Counted from the first letter of the stretch, positions 1-9,388 are shown. The stretch: DNA of 64,000 nucleotides from an uncultured Aquimarina sp. (GCA_947501475.1 CANMWA010000007.1:62001-126000); one strand, 5' to 3'. Translations and numbers: made by a program. Notes: a model not told the origin generated them from the sequence alone.

Positions 1-448
1 CCTTACCAAACGATCTACTCTTTTTATCCATTACTCCATAAGCAGTAATAATTTTACTATCTTCAATGTCTTCTTCACTTAATTTATTGGTGTTTTTTTT
101 GGTATTAATCATTACTTCACCAAGAGTATTCACTTTACTCTTCATGTTGATATTAAGTGTTTTAGTAACATCTTCAACCATAATTTCTACAGGCTCCATT
201 CCAGAATAAGAAAATTGAATAATTTCTTTAATCTTAGCTTTTATAACATAATATCCGTTTTTATCTGTGATAGTCTTAATATCAGTGTTTTGCACCTTTA
301 CATTTACATTTTCTATTGGAGAACTATTACTTTTAACATATCCAGAAATTTCCTTAGAATTATTTTCTGATTGACTGTAAGTAGTGGCACTAATACTTAT
401 CAATATTACTAGCAACATTTTTTTTAAACGAGTATTTTTTTTTCCCAT
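1..448 (-). CDS. SusC/TonB-like outer membrane protein, 5' part only (cut by window edge)
   Basis: About 149 residues read from an ATG at 448 and run off the left edge, so the 3' part is missing. A signal peptide (about residues 1-30, ending near TYSQS) is followed by a carboxypeptidase-regulatory-like beta-sandwich (about 36-115: SGYVKS, then TDKNGYYVI and SYSGMEP). The last visible stretch, TAYGVMDKKSRSFGK, resembles the segment that precedes the plug domain in SusC-family TonB receptors. By family knowledge it would be an outer membrane receptor for an oligomeric nutrient. The substrate cannot be told, because the partner SusD and any enzymes would lie outside the window. Confidence 0.7.
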   Translation of the reverse strand, partial: MGKKNTRLKKMLLVILISISATTYSQSENNSKEISGYVKSNSSPIENVNVKVQNTDIKTITDKNGYYVIKAKIKEIIQFSYSGMEPVEIMVEDVTKTLNINMKSKVNTLGEVMINTKKNTNKLSEEDIEDSKIITAYGVMDKKSRSFGK

Positions 449-810
449 AACTATAATGTGTGTTATTAAAACATTTGAATAATAAAGTAAGTTGTTTATT
501 AATACAGTATACTTCCTAATCTATGTGCTCTTCCCAATCACTATAAAAGTAATAAATTTATAATAGTACATATACATTTTCTTATAGTTAACTTCTTTAT
601 AGTAATAAAAAAGCCACTACCCTTTTGTTTCCAAAAATCATATAAACTAGCCATACTTTCTATGCTATGTTTTATCATTTTATACAACTATCAATAAGAT
701 AAATAATAGTATTTTAGCTAAACATTTTATGCAAAAATAAAAAGCTATGCGTGCATAGTTTTTTAAAGTATAAATTGTAACTTTCACCAAATATTGATAA
801 TCATATAGAT
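449..810. other. Intergenic region between divergent genes
   Basis: This is 362 bases of very AT-rich sequence between the receptor start and the SDR start. I see no ORF or RNA gene. The only structure is a palindrome, CTATGC-GT-GCATAG, at 745-758. A weak -7-like box, TAACTTTC, lies at 778-785, seven of eight bases to TAnnTTTG with no matching -33 element. Confidence 0.5.
745..758. promoter_or_regulatory. Perfect palindrome upstream of the SDR gene, possible operator
   Basis: CTATGC-GT-GCATAG is a perfect inverted repeat with a two-base centre, about 50 bases upstream of the SDR start. The loop is too short for a good RNA hairpin, so a dimeric repressor site is more plausible than a terminator. 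It has only been seen once in this window, and no regulator gene is adjacent. Confidence 0.3.
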
Positions 811-1692
811 ATGAGTTATACAGACAAAATGCTTCGAGACGGAGCGCTAAAAGGAAAAAACATAGTTGTTACCGGTGGTGGTAGCGGATTAGGTAAAGCG
901 ATGACCAAATATTTTCTAGAATTAGGAGCTAAAGTAGCAATAACTTCTCGTAACCTAGAAAAACTACAAAACACAGCCAAAGAACTTGAAGAAGAAACCG
1001 GAGGTACTTGTTTACCATTACAATGTGATGTTAGGCATTACGACCAGGTTGAAGCGATGAGAGATCAAGCTCTTAAAGCATTTGGCACTATTGATGTTTT
1101 ACTTAATAATGCAGCAGGAAATTTTATCTCTCCAACAGAGCGTTTATCAGCAAATGCATTTGATACCATTATTGATATTGTATTAAAAGGAACTAAAAAC
1201 TGTACACTTTGCTTTGGGAAACACTGGATTAATACCAAACATCAAAATACAACAGTTCTTAATATTGTTACTACATATGCCTGGACAGGTTCTGCTTATG
1301 TAGTACCAAGTGCAACTGCAAAAGCTGGTGTTCTAGCTATGACCAGATCATTAGCCGTAGAATGGGCAAAATACGGAATGCGTTTTAATGCCATTGCTCC
1401 AGGTCCATTTCCTACAAAAGGAGCTTGGGATAGATTAATGCCAGGAGATTTAAAAGAAAAACTTGACATTACTAAACAAGTACCTTTAGGGCGTGTTGGT
1501 AGTCATCAAGAGCTTGCAAATTTAGCCGCATATCTTGTATCAGACTTTTCTGCTTATATGAATGGTGAAGTAGTTACAATAGATGGTGGTGAATGGTTAA
1601 AAGGAGCTGGCGAGTTTAATATGCTAGAACAAGTTCCTGAAGAAATGTGGGACATGCTTGAAGCATCAATACGATCAAAAAACAAGAAATAA
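811..1692 (+). CDS. SDR family oxidoreductase, 2,4-dienoyl-CoA reductase-like
   Basis: A 293-residue short-chain dehydrogenase with an N-terminal Rossmann fold. The cofactor loop is TGGGSGLG (21-28), and NNAAGNF (99-105) is the structural Asn motif. The presumed catalytic pair is Tyr156 and Lys171, 15 residues apart. The sequence around them (TTYAWTGS, VVPSATAKAG) and YGMRFNAIAPGP closely follow the mitochondrial 2,4-dienoyl-CoA reductase family rather than generic FabG. The likely role is NADPH-dependent reduction of 2,4-dienoyl-CoA during beta-oxidation of polyunsaturated fatty acids in the cytoplasm. It stands alone with its own terminator. Another enoyl-CoA-type SDR activity cannot be excluded. 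Confidence 0.85.
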   Translation: MSYTDKMLRDGALKGKNIVVTGGGSGLGKAMTKYFLELGAKVAITSRNLEKLQNTAKELEEETGGTCLPLQCDVRHYDQVEAMRDQALKAFGTIDVLLNNAAGNFISPTERLSANAFDTIIDIVLKGTKNCTLCFGKHWINTKHQNTTVLNIVTTYAWTGSAYVVPSATAKAGVLAMTRSLAVEWAKYGMRFNAIAPGPFPTKGAWDRLMPGDLKEKLDITKQVPLGRVGSHQELANLAAYLVSDFSAYMNGEVVTIDGGEWLKGAGEFNMLEQVPEEMWDMLEASIRSKNKK

Positions 1693-1720
1693 CTAGTTAT
1701 TAACAATAAGAAAAGTAAAC

Positions 1721-1752
1721 TAGACCATTCACAAAGGGGGATGGTCTTTTTT
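1721..1752 (+). terminator. Intrinsic terminator after the SDR gene
   Basis: The stem AGACCAT pairs with ATGGTCT across a 12-base loop and is followed by a T run. It separates the SDR transcript from parA. Confidence 0.6.
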
Positions 1753-1831
1753 ATTTATTACTGTTAACATTTTTCATTTTTATAATATATAATTAATTGT
1801 ATTTTTACCTCTTAAATCCAAATCTCCCCTC

Positions 1832-2596
1832 ATGGGTAAAATAATAGCAATTGCCAATCAAAAAGGTGGTGTAGGTAAAACCACTACCTCTGTAAATTTA
1901 GCAGCTTCTCTAGGTGTATTAGAGAAAAAAGTATTATTAATTGATGCTGATCCACAAGCTAATGCTACTTCTGGGCTTGGTTTAGATGTTGATAGTGTAG
2001 AAAAAGGATCCTATCAGATCTTAGAACATACAATTAAACCTGAAGATGCAATTGTAGAAACCAGTTCGCCTAATGTACATATTATACCTGCTCATATAGA
2101 CTTGGTAGCAATAGAGATTGAACTTGTTGATAAAGATGAGCGAGAATATATGCTTAAAAAAGCTATCCAAAGGCTTAAATCCCAATATGATTATATTCTT
2201 ATAGATTGCGCTCCATCACTTGGTTTATTAACTCTTAATGCATTAACTGCAGCAGATTCTGTAATGATCCCTATACAATGTGAGTATTTTGCATTAGAAG
2301 GATTAGGTAAACTGCTCAATACAATAAAGAGTGTACAAAAAATACACAATAAGGACTTAGACATAGAAGGGTTATTGCTTACAATGTATGATTCTCGATT
2401 AAGGTTATCAAATCAAGTAGTTGAAGAAGTGCAAAAACACTTTAGTGAAATGGTATTTAAAACAATCATTCAAAGAAATATACGATTAAGTGAAGCTCCT
2501 AGTTACGGTGAGAGTATAATTAATTATGATGCAGCTAGTAAAGGAGCTAGTAATTACTTAAGTTTGGCACACGAAATAATTAAGAAAAATAGTTAA
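1832..2596 (+). CDS. parA: ParA family chromosome-partitioning ATPase (Soj)
   Basis: A 254-residue deviant-Walker ATPase. KGGVGKTT at 11-18 contains the signature second lysine, LLIDADPQAN (35-44) is the A' motif, and ILIDCAPSLG is the Walker B segment. The short length and lack of an N-terminal DNA-binding domain put it with chromosomal Soj-type ParA. With ParB it forms the DNA-bound ATP gradient that separates replicated origins. The gene ends 6 bases before parB, so the two are co-transcribed. Confidence 0.97.
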   Translation: MGKIIAIANQKGGVGKTTTSVNLAASLGVLEKKVLLIDADPQANATSGLGLDVDSVEKGSYQILEHTIKPEDAIVETSSPNVHIIPAHIDLVAIEIELVDKDEREYMLKKAIQRLKSQYDYILIDCAPSLGLLTLNALTAADSVMIPIQCEYFALEGLGKLLNTIKSVQKIHNKDLDIEGLLLTMYDSRLRLSNQVVEEVQKHFSEMVFKTIIQRNIRLSEAPSYGESIINYDAASKGASNYLSLAHEIIKKNS

Positions 2597-2602
2597 GGAT
2601 TC

Positions 2603-3514
2603 ATGGCGAAGGCAACAAAAAAACAAGCTTTAGGCAGAGGGTTATCAGCCTTGTTAAAAGACCCTGACAATGATATCAAATCTGTAGATGATAAAAACGC
2701 TGATAAAGTAGTTGGTAATATTATAGAATTAGAACTAGAGAGTATCGATGTTAATCCTTTTCAACCTCGTACAAGTTTTAATGATGAAACATTACGCGAA
2801 CTCGCTACATCTATTAAAGAAGTTGGTGTAATACAACCTATTACTGTTCGTAAACTCGATTTTGACAATTATCAACTAGTAAGTGGTGAGCGTCGTTTTC
2901 GTGCATCAAAATTAGCTGGATTAAAAACTATACCTGCCTATATTCGTATTGCTAATGATCAAGAATCATTAACAATGGCATTAGTAGAGAATATACAGAG
3001 ACAAGATTTAGATCCTATCGAAATTGCATTATCCTACCAAAGGCTTATTGATGAAATTAGTTTGACCCAAGAACAATTAAGTGATCGAGTTGGCAAAAAA
3101 CGATCTACTATTGCTAATTATTTACGACTTTTAAAATTAGATCCCATTGTACAAACAGGAATGCGAGATGGCTTTATATCCATGGGGCATGGTCGCGCAT
3201 TAATTAATATAGACGACCAACAACAGCAATTGGATATTTATGAAAGAATCATCGGAAAATCCTTATCTGTTCGTGAAACCGAAAAATTAGTACGATCTTT
3301 AAATGATACTGGCGAAAATTCAAGTAACCCAAAAGCTACTGGAAATAATGTTTTGCCAAAACATATCGCAAAAGGAGTAAAAGAATTTTCTGATTATTTT
3401 GGCGCAAAAATTGATGTAAAGGTTTCTGGCAAAGGAAGTGGAAAACTAATTATCCCATTTTCTTCTGAAGAAGATTTTAAACGTTTAAAGAAACTTATTA
3501 ATAGTGAAGATTAA
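2603..3514 (+). CDS. parB: ParB/Spo0J/Noc chromosome-partitioning protein
   Basis: 303 residues. The N-terminal GRGLSALL (11-18) is the conserved peptide that contacts ParA. The catalytic ParB box GERRFRA (95-101) hydrolyses CTP in this family, and ENIQR lies at 129-133. A helix-turn-helix around 157-178 (LSDRVGKKRSTIANYLRLL) would bind parS. The C-terminal part (about 250-303) is the dimerisation region. No parS-like palindrome was recognised in the window. The 3' end overlaps the next gene by 11 bases. Confidence 0.97.
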   Translation: MAKATKKQALGRGLSALLKDPDNDIKSVDDKNADKVVGNIIELELESIDVNPFQPRTSFNDETLRELATSIKEVGVIQPITVRKLDFDNYQLVSGERRFRASKLAGLKTIPAYIRIANDQESLTMALVENIQRQDLDPIEIALSYQRLIDEISLTQEQLSDRVGKKRSTIANYLRLLKLDPIVQTGMRDGFISMGHGRALINIDDQQQQLDIYERIIGKSLSVRETEKLVRSLNDTGENSSNPKATGNNVLPKHIAKGVKEFSDYFGAKIDVKVSGKGSGKLIIPFSSEEDFKRLKKLINSED

Positions 3515-4100
3515 ATGCTGTTATATTATTCTCTTTTTACTATTTTCTTTTCAAGATATTCTTTCACAAGATAATAATGAAGAATTAAAAGTTACAACAG
3601 AAGAAGTAGCTGTAAAGAAAAAAAAGAAGAAAAGGGAGAGAAAAGTTCAACCTTATGAACCTTTAGCACCCGCACGTGCAGCATTTTATTCTGCTGTTCT
3701 CCCCGGATTAGGACAGGCTTACACAAAAAAATATTGGAAAATACCTATTGTATATGCAGCCATAGGAACAGGAGTTTACTTTTATATCGATAATAACAGT
3801 AACTATAATCGGTTTAGAGATATCTATAAACGTAGACTAGCCGGTTTTACTGATGATGAATTCCCTAATATTTCTGATGATCAATTAATTTCATTACAAG
3901 AACGTTTTCGTCGCGAACAAGAGTTATCACTATTATTAACGGTAGCCGCATATCTCTTAAACATTGTTGATGCCAATGTAACGGCCCATTTACAACAATA
4001 CAATATCTCTGACGATCTATCTTTTAAACCAAAAATAAACTTTAGCGAATTTAATTCGAGTCCAAGTTTTGGATTATCTTTCAACTATCGCTTAGATTAA
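3504..4100 (+). CDS. DUF5683 domain-containing membrane protein
   Basis: 198 residues starting at a GTG inside the end of parB. The start is chosen because it gives a clear signal-type N-terminus (residues 1-21, ending at LSQ). A basic linker (KKKKKKRERK, about 38-48) precedes PLAPARAAFYSAVLPGLGQAY, the glycine-rich membrane entry typical of DUF5683, then one to two hydrophobic segments around 80-95 and 140-160. Its function is unknown. The position after parAB and before dapB and lepB is common in Flavobacteriia and suggests an envelope role, but that is inference. Confidence 0.8.
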   Translation: MKIKCCYIILFLLFSFQDILSQDNNEELKVTTEEVAVKKKKKKRERKVQPYEPLAPARAAFYSAVLPGLGQAYTKKYWKIPIVYAAIGTGVYFYIDNNSNYNRFRDIYKRRLAGFTDDEFPNISDDQLISLQERFRREQELSLLLTVAAYLLNIVDANVTAHLQQYNISDDLSFKPKINFSEFNSSPSFGLSFNYRLD

Positions 4101-4144
4101 ATATCAAGTTTCAAAAAACACAAATAACACCAACCAAAACGACT

Positions 4145-4846
4145 ATGAAAATTGCATTACTGGGATATGGGAAAATGGGAAAGACAATAGAGAAAATTGC
4201 AATTGAGCGAGGGCATACTATTATCCTTAAAGTCGATAAAGATGATACGTCATACGATGTTTCTGAAGCAGACGTAGCCATAGATTTTAGCATTCCTAAA
4301 GCAGCTGTAGATAATATAACAAATTGTTTTAATGCTGGTGTGCCAGTAATTTCAGGCACAACAGGATGGTTAGAAGACTATGAGCGTATCACTGCTTTAT
4401 GCAACGAAAAAAAAGGCGGGTTTATTTATGCCTCTAATTATAGTTTGGGTGTGAATCTCTTTTTCGAACTCAATAAAAAGCTTGCAAAAATGATGAATCC
4501 ATTAGAAGGATATACCATTGCTATGGAAGAAATTCATCATACAGAAAAACTAGATGCCCCAAGTGGTACTGCTATAACTCTCGCTGAAGGAATTATAGAG
4601 AACACAACCAAAACAGCATGGCAGTTAGATAATAATGGTGACTATAACACTATCCCCATTACAGCTAAAAGAATAGATAAAGTTCCGGGGACTCATACAG
4701 TTTCTTACATTTCTGAAGTTGATGAAATAGAAATTAAACACACTGCTCACAATCGTAATGGTTTTGCTCTAGGAGCTGTAGTAGCGGCAGAATGGCTAGA
4801 AGGTAAAACTGGAGTCTACGGCATGAAAGATGTTTTAGGGTTATAA
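4145..4846 (+). CDS. dapB: 4-hydroxy-tetrahydrodipicolinate reductase
   Basis: 233 residues with an N-terminal NAD(P)-binding fold (GYGKMG, 7-12), the GTTGW motif (71-75), and the catalytic region EIHHTEKLDAPSGTA (129-143). There His131/His132 and Lys135 match the proton donor and substrate-binding residues of the family. It catalyses the second step unique to the diaminopimelate/lysine pathway, supplying lysine and the meso-DAP of peptidoglycan. It is shorter than E. coli DapB (about 273) but normal for Bacteroidota. It lies 44 bases after the DUF5683 gene and likely sits in the same operon as lepB. Confidence 0.95.
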   Translation: MKIALLGYGKMGKTIEKIAIERGHTIILKVDKDDTSYDVSEADVAIDFSIPKAAVDNITNCFNAGVPVISGTTGWLEDYERITALCNEKKGGFIYASNYSLGVNLFFELNKKLAKMMNPLEGYTIAMEEIHHTEKLDAPSGTAITLAEGIIENTTKTAWQLDNNGDYNTIPITAKRIDKVPGTHTVSYISEVDEIEIKHTAHNRNGFALGAVVAAEWLEGKTGVYGMKDVLGL

Positions 4847-4898
4847 AAATGTAACACATTATCAATTAGAAGTACTTATACTACAAAATACAACAAAG

Positions 4899-6470
4899 AT
4901 GATACTTACAGAATGGTTTATTTTTTTCTTAATACTACAAGTGATCCACTTTTTAGGAACTTGGAAATTATATGTTAGAGCAGGAAGAAAAGGCTGGGAA
5001 GCAATAGTACCTGTATATAATGCAGTAATTTTAATGAAAATCATCAATCGCCCTTGGTGGTGGGTTATATTGCTATTTATCCCAGTAATCAATGTAATTA
5101 TGCTGCCCGTAATCTGGGTAGAAACCATTAGAAGTTTTGGAAAAAACTCTACCACCGATACAGTATTAGTTATAGTCACACTAGGCTTTTATATATTCTA
5201 TGTAAATTACATGTTAGATGTAACTTATATAAAGGATCGCAGCCTAAAACCAAGAACAGCAACTGGAGAATGGGTGAGCTCAATTTTATTTGCAGTAGTA
5301 GCTGCAACCATTGTGCACACATACTTCATGCAGCCCTATACAATCCCTACAGGATCTTTAGAAAGAACATTATTAGTAGGAGACTTCTTATTTGTAAGTA
5401 AATTTCATTATGGAGCTCGTACACCTATGACTGCTGTTTCATTTCCTATGGTGCATGATACTATCCCACTGGTACGTACAAAATCATACACCAGTAAACC
5501 TCAATACCCATATTTTAGATTGCCAGGCTTTCAAAAAATAAAACGCAATGATATTGTTGTATTTAGCTGGCCAATCGATACGGTTCGTTTTTTTAGAGAT
5601 CAATCCAAAAAAAGTTTTTATAAACCAATCGATAAGAAATCAAATTATGTAAAACGTTGTGTAGGAGTCCCTGGAGACTCTCTATCTATTGTCGATGGTT
5701 ATGTACATATTAATGGAAAGCGAAATCAACTACCAGATCGTGCGCAACTTCAATTTTCTTATATAGGAACCAGTAAAGGGAGAAATTTCAACCCTCAAAA
5801 CCTATATGATCGCTATAGAATAAAACCAGGTGAATTTGGTTTTTATAGTAACACCCAGTTTAGAGCAGCCGGAATGACCGAAGATGCTGCAAAAAAATTT
5901 AAAAATCACCCTAATGTAGTAAGTATAGAACGAAATGTAACTGCAAAAGGTCTTAAAGATCCTTCTATCTTTCCTAATAACGGAAAAGTAAATTGGAACT
6001 CGGATAATTTTGGCCCAATTTATATCCCAGAAGCTGGCAAAACAGTAAAAATGAATCTTACTAATTTTTCTTTATACAGAAGAATCATTGAAGTATATGA
6101 AGGATCTGAGTTAGGTATAAACAATAAACTTACAGTTAACGGCACACAAGTATTACTGAACGGAAAATCAATTGATAGCTATACGTTCAAACAAGATTAT
6201 TACTGGATGATGGGTGATAATCGTCATAATAGTGAAGATAGTCGCGTATGGGGGTTTGTCCCTGAAAACCATGTGGTTGGAAAACCTGTTTTTGTTTGGT
6301 TTAGTTGGGACACAAATGCCAAAGGATTGTTTAATAAAATTAGATGGGAACGCATGTTTACTACAGTAGGTGGTAATGGTAAATTAGTGTCATACTTTAA
6401 ATACTTCTTAATTATTTTAGCTGGCTGGATTATCTATAATCAATATCGCAAAAGAAAGAAGAACGCTTAA
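4899..6470 (+). CDS. lepB: Signal peptidase I with extra N-terminal membrane domain
   Basis: 523 residues. Residues 1-110 form a multi-pass membrane segment of the DUF5684 kind, then TM 127-141 leads into the S26 peptidase domain. The nucleophile is Ser153 in IPTGSLERTL, the general base is Lys252 in YVKRCVGVPGD, and the GDNRHNSEDSR box lies near the C-terminus. A last TM lies around 498-515. It removes signal peptides from exported proteins at the inner membrane. It is much longer than E. coli LepB (324) because of the N-terminal domain and a large insertion between the Lys and GDNR boxes (about 275-430). Confidence 0.93.
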   Translation: MILTEWFIFFLILQVIHFLGTWKLYVRAGRKGWEAIVPVYNAVILMKIINRPWWWVILLFIPVINVIMLPVIWVETIRSFGKNSTTDTVLVIVTLGFYIFYVNYMLDVTYIKDRSLKPRTATGEWVSSILFAVVAATIVHTYFMQPYTIPTGSLERTLLVGDFLFVSKFHYGARTPMTAVSFPMVHDTIPLVRTKSYTSKPQYPYFRLPGFQKIKRNDIVVFSWPIDTVRFFRDQSKKSFYKPIDKKSNYVKRCVGVPGDSLSIVDGYVHINGKRNQLPDRAQLQFSYIGTSKGRNFNPQNLYDRYRIKPGEFGFYSNTQFRAAGMTEDAAKKFKNHPNVVSIERNVTAKGLKDPSIFPNNGKVNWNSDNFGPIYIPEAGKTVKMNLTNFSLYRRIIEVYEGSELGINNKLTVNGTQVLLNGKSIDSYTFKQDYYWMMGDNRHNSEDSRVWGFVPENHVVGKPVFVWFSWDTNAKGLFNKIRWERMFTTVGGNGKLVSYFKYFLIILAGWIIYNQYRKRKKNA

Positions 6471-6485
6471 AAGTAAAAAGTTATA

Positions 6486-7109
6486 TTGAAAACTATCTTA
6501 TTGCATCCCATGTATTTTGGATCTATAGCACAATATACTGCTATGGCACAGTCCAATAGTATTCTTTTTGAAAATGAAGATAATTATCAAAAGCAAACCT
6601 ATCGTAATCGCACCTATATTTATGGTGCTAATGGTAAACTTTTATTAACTATTCCTGTAAAACACAATAAAAAAGAACAAAGACAACGCTATAAAGATGT
6701 ACGTATAGAAAATGATTTTGAATGGCAAACACTACATTGGAAATCCATGGAAACCGCTTACCGCACTTCTCCTTTTTTTGAATATTATGAAGATGAATTT
6801 GTACATTTATTCGAAAAGAAAAAAGATTTTCTATTAGATTTCAATTATGAATGTTTACAGACAGTTTTTGACTGCCTACAATTAGAAATTCCTTATTCAA
6901 AAACGAATGAGTATATCAAAACCCCAAAAGATATTACGGATTTAAGAATACTAGCAAATGTAAAAAAAGAAGAGTCATACGCCTTGGGGTCCTACATTCA
7001 GGTTTTTTCAGAAAAACATGGTTTTATCCCAAATCTCTCTATTTTGGATTTGCTATTTAATGAAGGAACTAATGCATTAACCTACCTGGAGAATCAATCT
7101 ATTTTTTAA
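6486..7109 (+). CDS. WbqC family protein
   Basis: 207 residues beginning with a TTG codon. The start fits because KTILLHPMYFGS is the conserved N-terminus of the WbqC-like family, and no ATG lies closer. It also carries HWKSMETAYRTSPFFEYYED, a family hallmark. WbqC-like proteins are linked to polysaccharide (O-antigen) biosynthesis by gene context elsewhere, but their biochemical activity is unproven. It follows lepB by 15 bases and its TAA shares a base with the next ATG, so the three genes are translated from one message. Confidence 0.8.
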   Translation: MKTILLHPMYFGSIAQYTAMAQSNSILFENEDNYQKQTYRNRTYIYGANGKLLLTIPVKHNKKEQRQRYKDVRIENDFEWQTLHWKSMETAYRTSPFFEYYEDEFVHLFEKKKDFLLDFNYECLQTVFDCLQLEIPYSKTNEYIKTPKDITDLRILANVKKEESYALGSYIQVFSEKHGFIPNLSILDLLFNEGTNALTYLENQSIF

Positions 7110-7417
7110 TGATTCGACCTATTATTCATTACGGGTTTCATATTATAATTCCATTAGTTATAGCACTTATCTTCTTTCCAAAAAAATGGAAAGCTACATA
7201 CTTTATTTTTATAGTCGCTATGTTAATTGATTTAGACCATCTGTTTGCTGATCGAATTTTTGATCCAAATCGTTGTAGTGTAGGTTTTCATCCACTGCAT
7301 AGTTATTATGCAATTGCTATGTATATAATTTTATTAATCCCTAAAAAAACTAGGGTTATTGGTGTAGCCTTACTTTGGCATATTCTCACCGATCTATTAG
7401 ATTGTTGGATGATGTAA
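7109..7417 (+). CDS. DUF6122 family small membrane protein
   Basis: 102 residues with three predicted hydrophobic helices (about 8-23, 29-43 and 68-80). Several conserved polar residues sit at membrane edges: IDLDHLFAD near 41-49, CSVGFHPLHSYY, and HILTDLLDC at the end. The His/Asp pairs resemble metal-binding positions of membrane-bound hydrolases such as the YdjM/DUF457 group. That likeness is my inference. It is translationally coupled to the WbqC gene (TAATG overlap). Confidence 0.7.
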   Translation: MIRPIIHYGFHIIIPLVIALIFFPKKWKATYFIFIVAMLIDLDHLFADRIFDPNRCSVGFHPLHSYYAIAMYIILLIPKKTRVIGVALLWHILTDLLDCWMM

Positions 7418-7507
7418 AAACGGTACAAACGTACTCATTTACAAAATATTGATTACATTTATTGTAGAACATGTGTTAATCAACTCAAATTTTAACCTTA
7501 TTTTACT

Positions 7508-8281
7508 ATGAATAGATTTATACTTTTTACCATATTTTTAATCTTCATTTCTTGTAATAAACAATCCAAAGAATCTAAAGCCAATACAGATCAACACCAA
7601 GCGAAAGAAGATTCTACTCCAGCTAGACCAATAAAAAAATACGATCCTATTTCTATAAATTCAAAATTTGTTAGTAAACTTTCAAAAAAAGAGCTGGCAT
7701 CAATTTTTACAAGAAGAAAACAAAATCAGTTAGGTATTTCAAATACTATTTATCAAGCATATTCTTATAAAGATAAATCCGGCGAATATTATCTAGTATT
7801 AACTGATCATATGAAAACAATAAATGAAGAAAAAGACACGATATACGACAATATATATGCGGTAAATGCCTCCAACATAAACAATCAATTAAAAAAGAGA
7901 TCTACCATTAAAGATAAAATAGACAATGATTGGGAAACATCTATTGGGTTTTGGAACCAATACTCAGAAATATCTGATTTTGATAATGATGGCCTTGTAG
8001 ATATTATATTAGTCTATGGTGCCACTGGTCAAGATTTGTATACCGATGGTAGAATAAAAATCTTAGTATATCATACTAAAAAAAGAGTATCAATCAAGCA
8101 TCAAAATAGTGCAATAGAAGATGGGAGAATTACCAAAATTAATATAAATTTTTATGGATTACCCTCCCCAATACAAGAAGCTGTAAAAGAAAAAATAAGA
8201 TTAATGACGCAAAACAAGCATGCATTTTTTGCTAAAGATTGGGAAAAGGAAATGAAACTAAAAGCTACACGTATAGAATAA
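7508..8281 (+). CDS. Lipoprotein with an FG-GAP-like acidic repeat, function unknown
   Basis: 257 residues. The signal peptide and lipobox end in FISCNK, so Cys16 is lipidated. After a polar linker comes a domain with SDFDNDGLVDIILVYG, a DxDxDG calcium-loop pattern of the FG-GAP type. I recall this arrangement from a Flavobacteriia family named for surface polysaccharide biosynthesis (M949_RS01915-type), but I cannot confirm the match. It is probably periplasmic or surface-exposed. It stands alone, convergent with the next minus-strand gene. Confidence 0.6.
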   Translation: MNRFILFTIFLIFISCNKQSKESKANTDQHQAKEDSTPARPIKKYDPISINSKFVSKLSKKELASIFTRRKQNQLGISNTIYQAYSYKDKSGEYYLVLTDHMKTINEEKDTIYDNIYAVNASNINNQLKKRSTIKDKIDNDWETSIGFWNQYSEISDFDNDGLVDIILVYGATGQDLYTDGRIKILVYHTKKRVSIKHQNSAIEDGRITKININFYGLPSPIQEAVKEKIRLMTQNKHAFFAKDWEKEMKLKATRIE

Positions 8282-8369
8282 AAAATGTTTTGGCTACATA
8301 AACTTAATTGCGATGATTTTTTTTAGTCAATAAAAAGCAATTTTAAAAATCCATATTATACTATTGATT

Positions 8370-9386
8370 TTATAGTTTCACTCTTGAAAATATAGGATAG
8401 TGATCAGAGAGTTCTTGATCAAAACTTTTGAATCCCACCACATCAAAATCTTCTGAAACTAGAATAAAATCTATACGTACAGGAAATAAATCAAATTCAA
8501 AGGTTTTTCCAAACCCCTTGCCTGCTTCTTTGAAGGTATCAGCTAACCCTGTAGATTTTAATTTATTATACACATACGAATATGCTGTATTATTAAAATC
8601 TCCCATTACAATATTTCTATATGGAGAAGTTTTCATATGATCCAGCAACAAATCTATTTGCTCTTGTTGCCGTATAAAGGATGATTGAATTCTTCCTAAT
8701 AATTTTTCTGAATCTTCTTTAGCTAATTTATCTGTATTTGGACTTATCTTATGCGATTGTAAGTGCATGTTATACACTCGCAAGGTGTCGTTAAAAACAA
8801 CTAGATCAGAAAAAATAATATTATTTGCTGTTTTTTTAAATTTTAAAGACCCCTTTTTTATGATTGGAAACTTCGAAAAAATAACCAGGGCCAACTCTCC
8901 ATTATCATTATTAAAATCTTGATATTCATACGGGTACTGGCTAAAATCAATATCAGGGTTATTATAGAATTCTTGAGCGCAAAATATATCAGGGTTTTCT
9001 GTTTTTACTAATCTGGAAATATCTTGAGGAATCGTTTCTGAATCGATCCAATCAAAACGATTAAATGTATGCACATTGTAAGTCATTAAAGATATTGTAT
9101 TCTCGGTCTCATCGGTAGATTTACCGCTAAGTTTATACAATGAAGAAACATGTGAAATCCCCAAAACCAGAGCCAACAAAGAAAGTATTGCTTTTTTATT
9201 TAATTGAACTAACCAATACAATAAGAATGCTACATTAATAACAATTAATATAGGTACAGCTAAACTTAATACAGATAAAAGTGAGAATGTTTTTGGAGAA
9301 ACATAAGGTAATAAATACGACATAAGTAACATAAAGGCTACCACAGAATTCATCACAAAAATGACCTTATTAATTACTTTCCTCAT
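8370..9386 (-). CDS. Membrane-anchored endonuclease/exonuclease/phosphatase family protein
   Basis: 338 residues. Residues 10-90 hold about three hydrophobic segments, followed by the EEP fold: LMTYNVHTFNR (metal-binding Asn), DIFCAQEFY (catalytic Glu), MHLQSHK, VMGDFNN (Asp/Asn pair) and the final SDHYPIF. All catalytic motifs look intact. The catalytic domain should face the periplasm. Substrates in this family range from DNA to phospholipids and inositol phosphates, so none can be named. It is the last gene of the mutL-rhomboid operon, 2 bases after the second rhomboid. Confidence 0.85.
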   Translation of the reverse strand: MRKVINKVIFVMNSVVAFMLLMSYLLPYVSPKTFSLLSVLSLAVPILIVINVAFLLYWLVQLNKKAILSLLALVLGISHVSSLYKLSGKSTDETENTISLMTYNVHTFNRFDWIDSETIPQDISRLVKTENPDIFCAQEFYNNPDIDFSQYPYEYQDFNNDNGELALVIFSKFPIIKKGSLKFKKTANNIIFSDLVVFNDTLRVYNMHLQSHKISPNTDKLAKEDSEKLLGRIQSSFIRQQEQIDLLLDHMKTSPYRNIVMGDFNNTAYSYVYNKLKSTGLADTFKEAGKGFGKTFEFDLFPVRIDFILVSEDFDVVGFKSFDQELSDHYPIFSRVKL

Positions 9387-9388
9387 AA

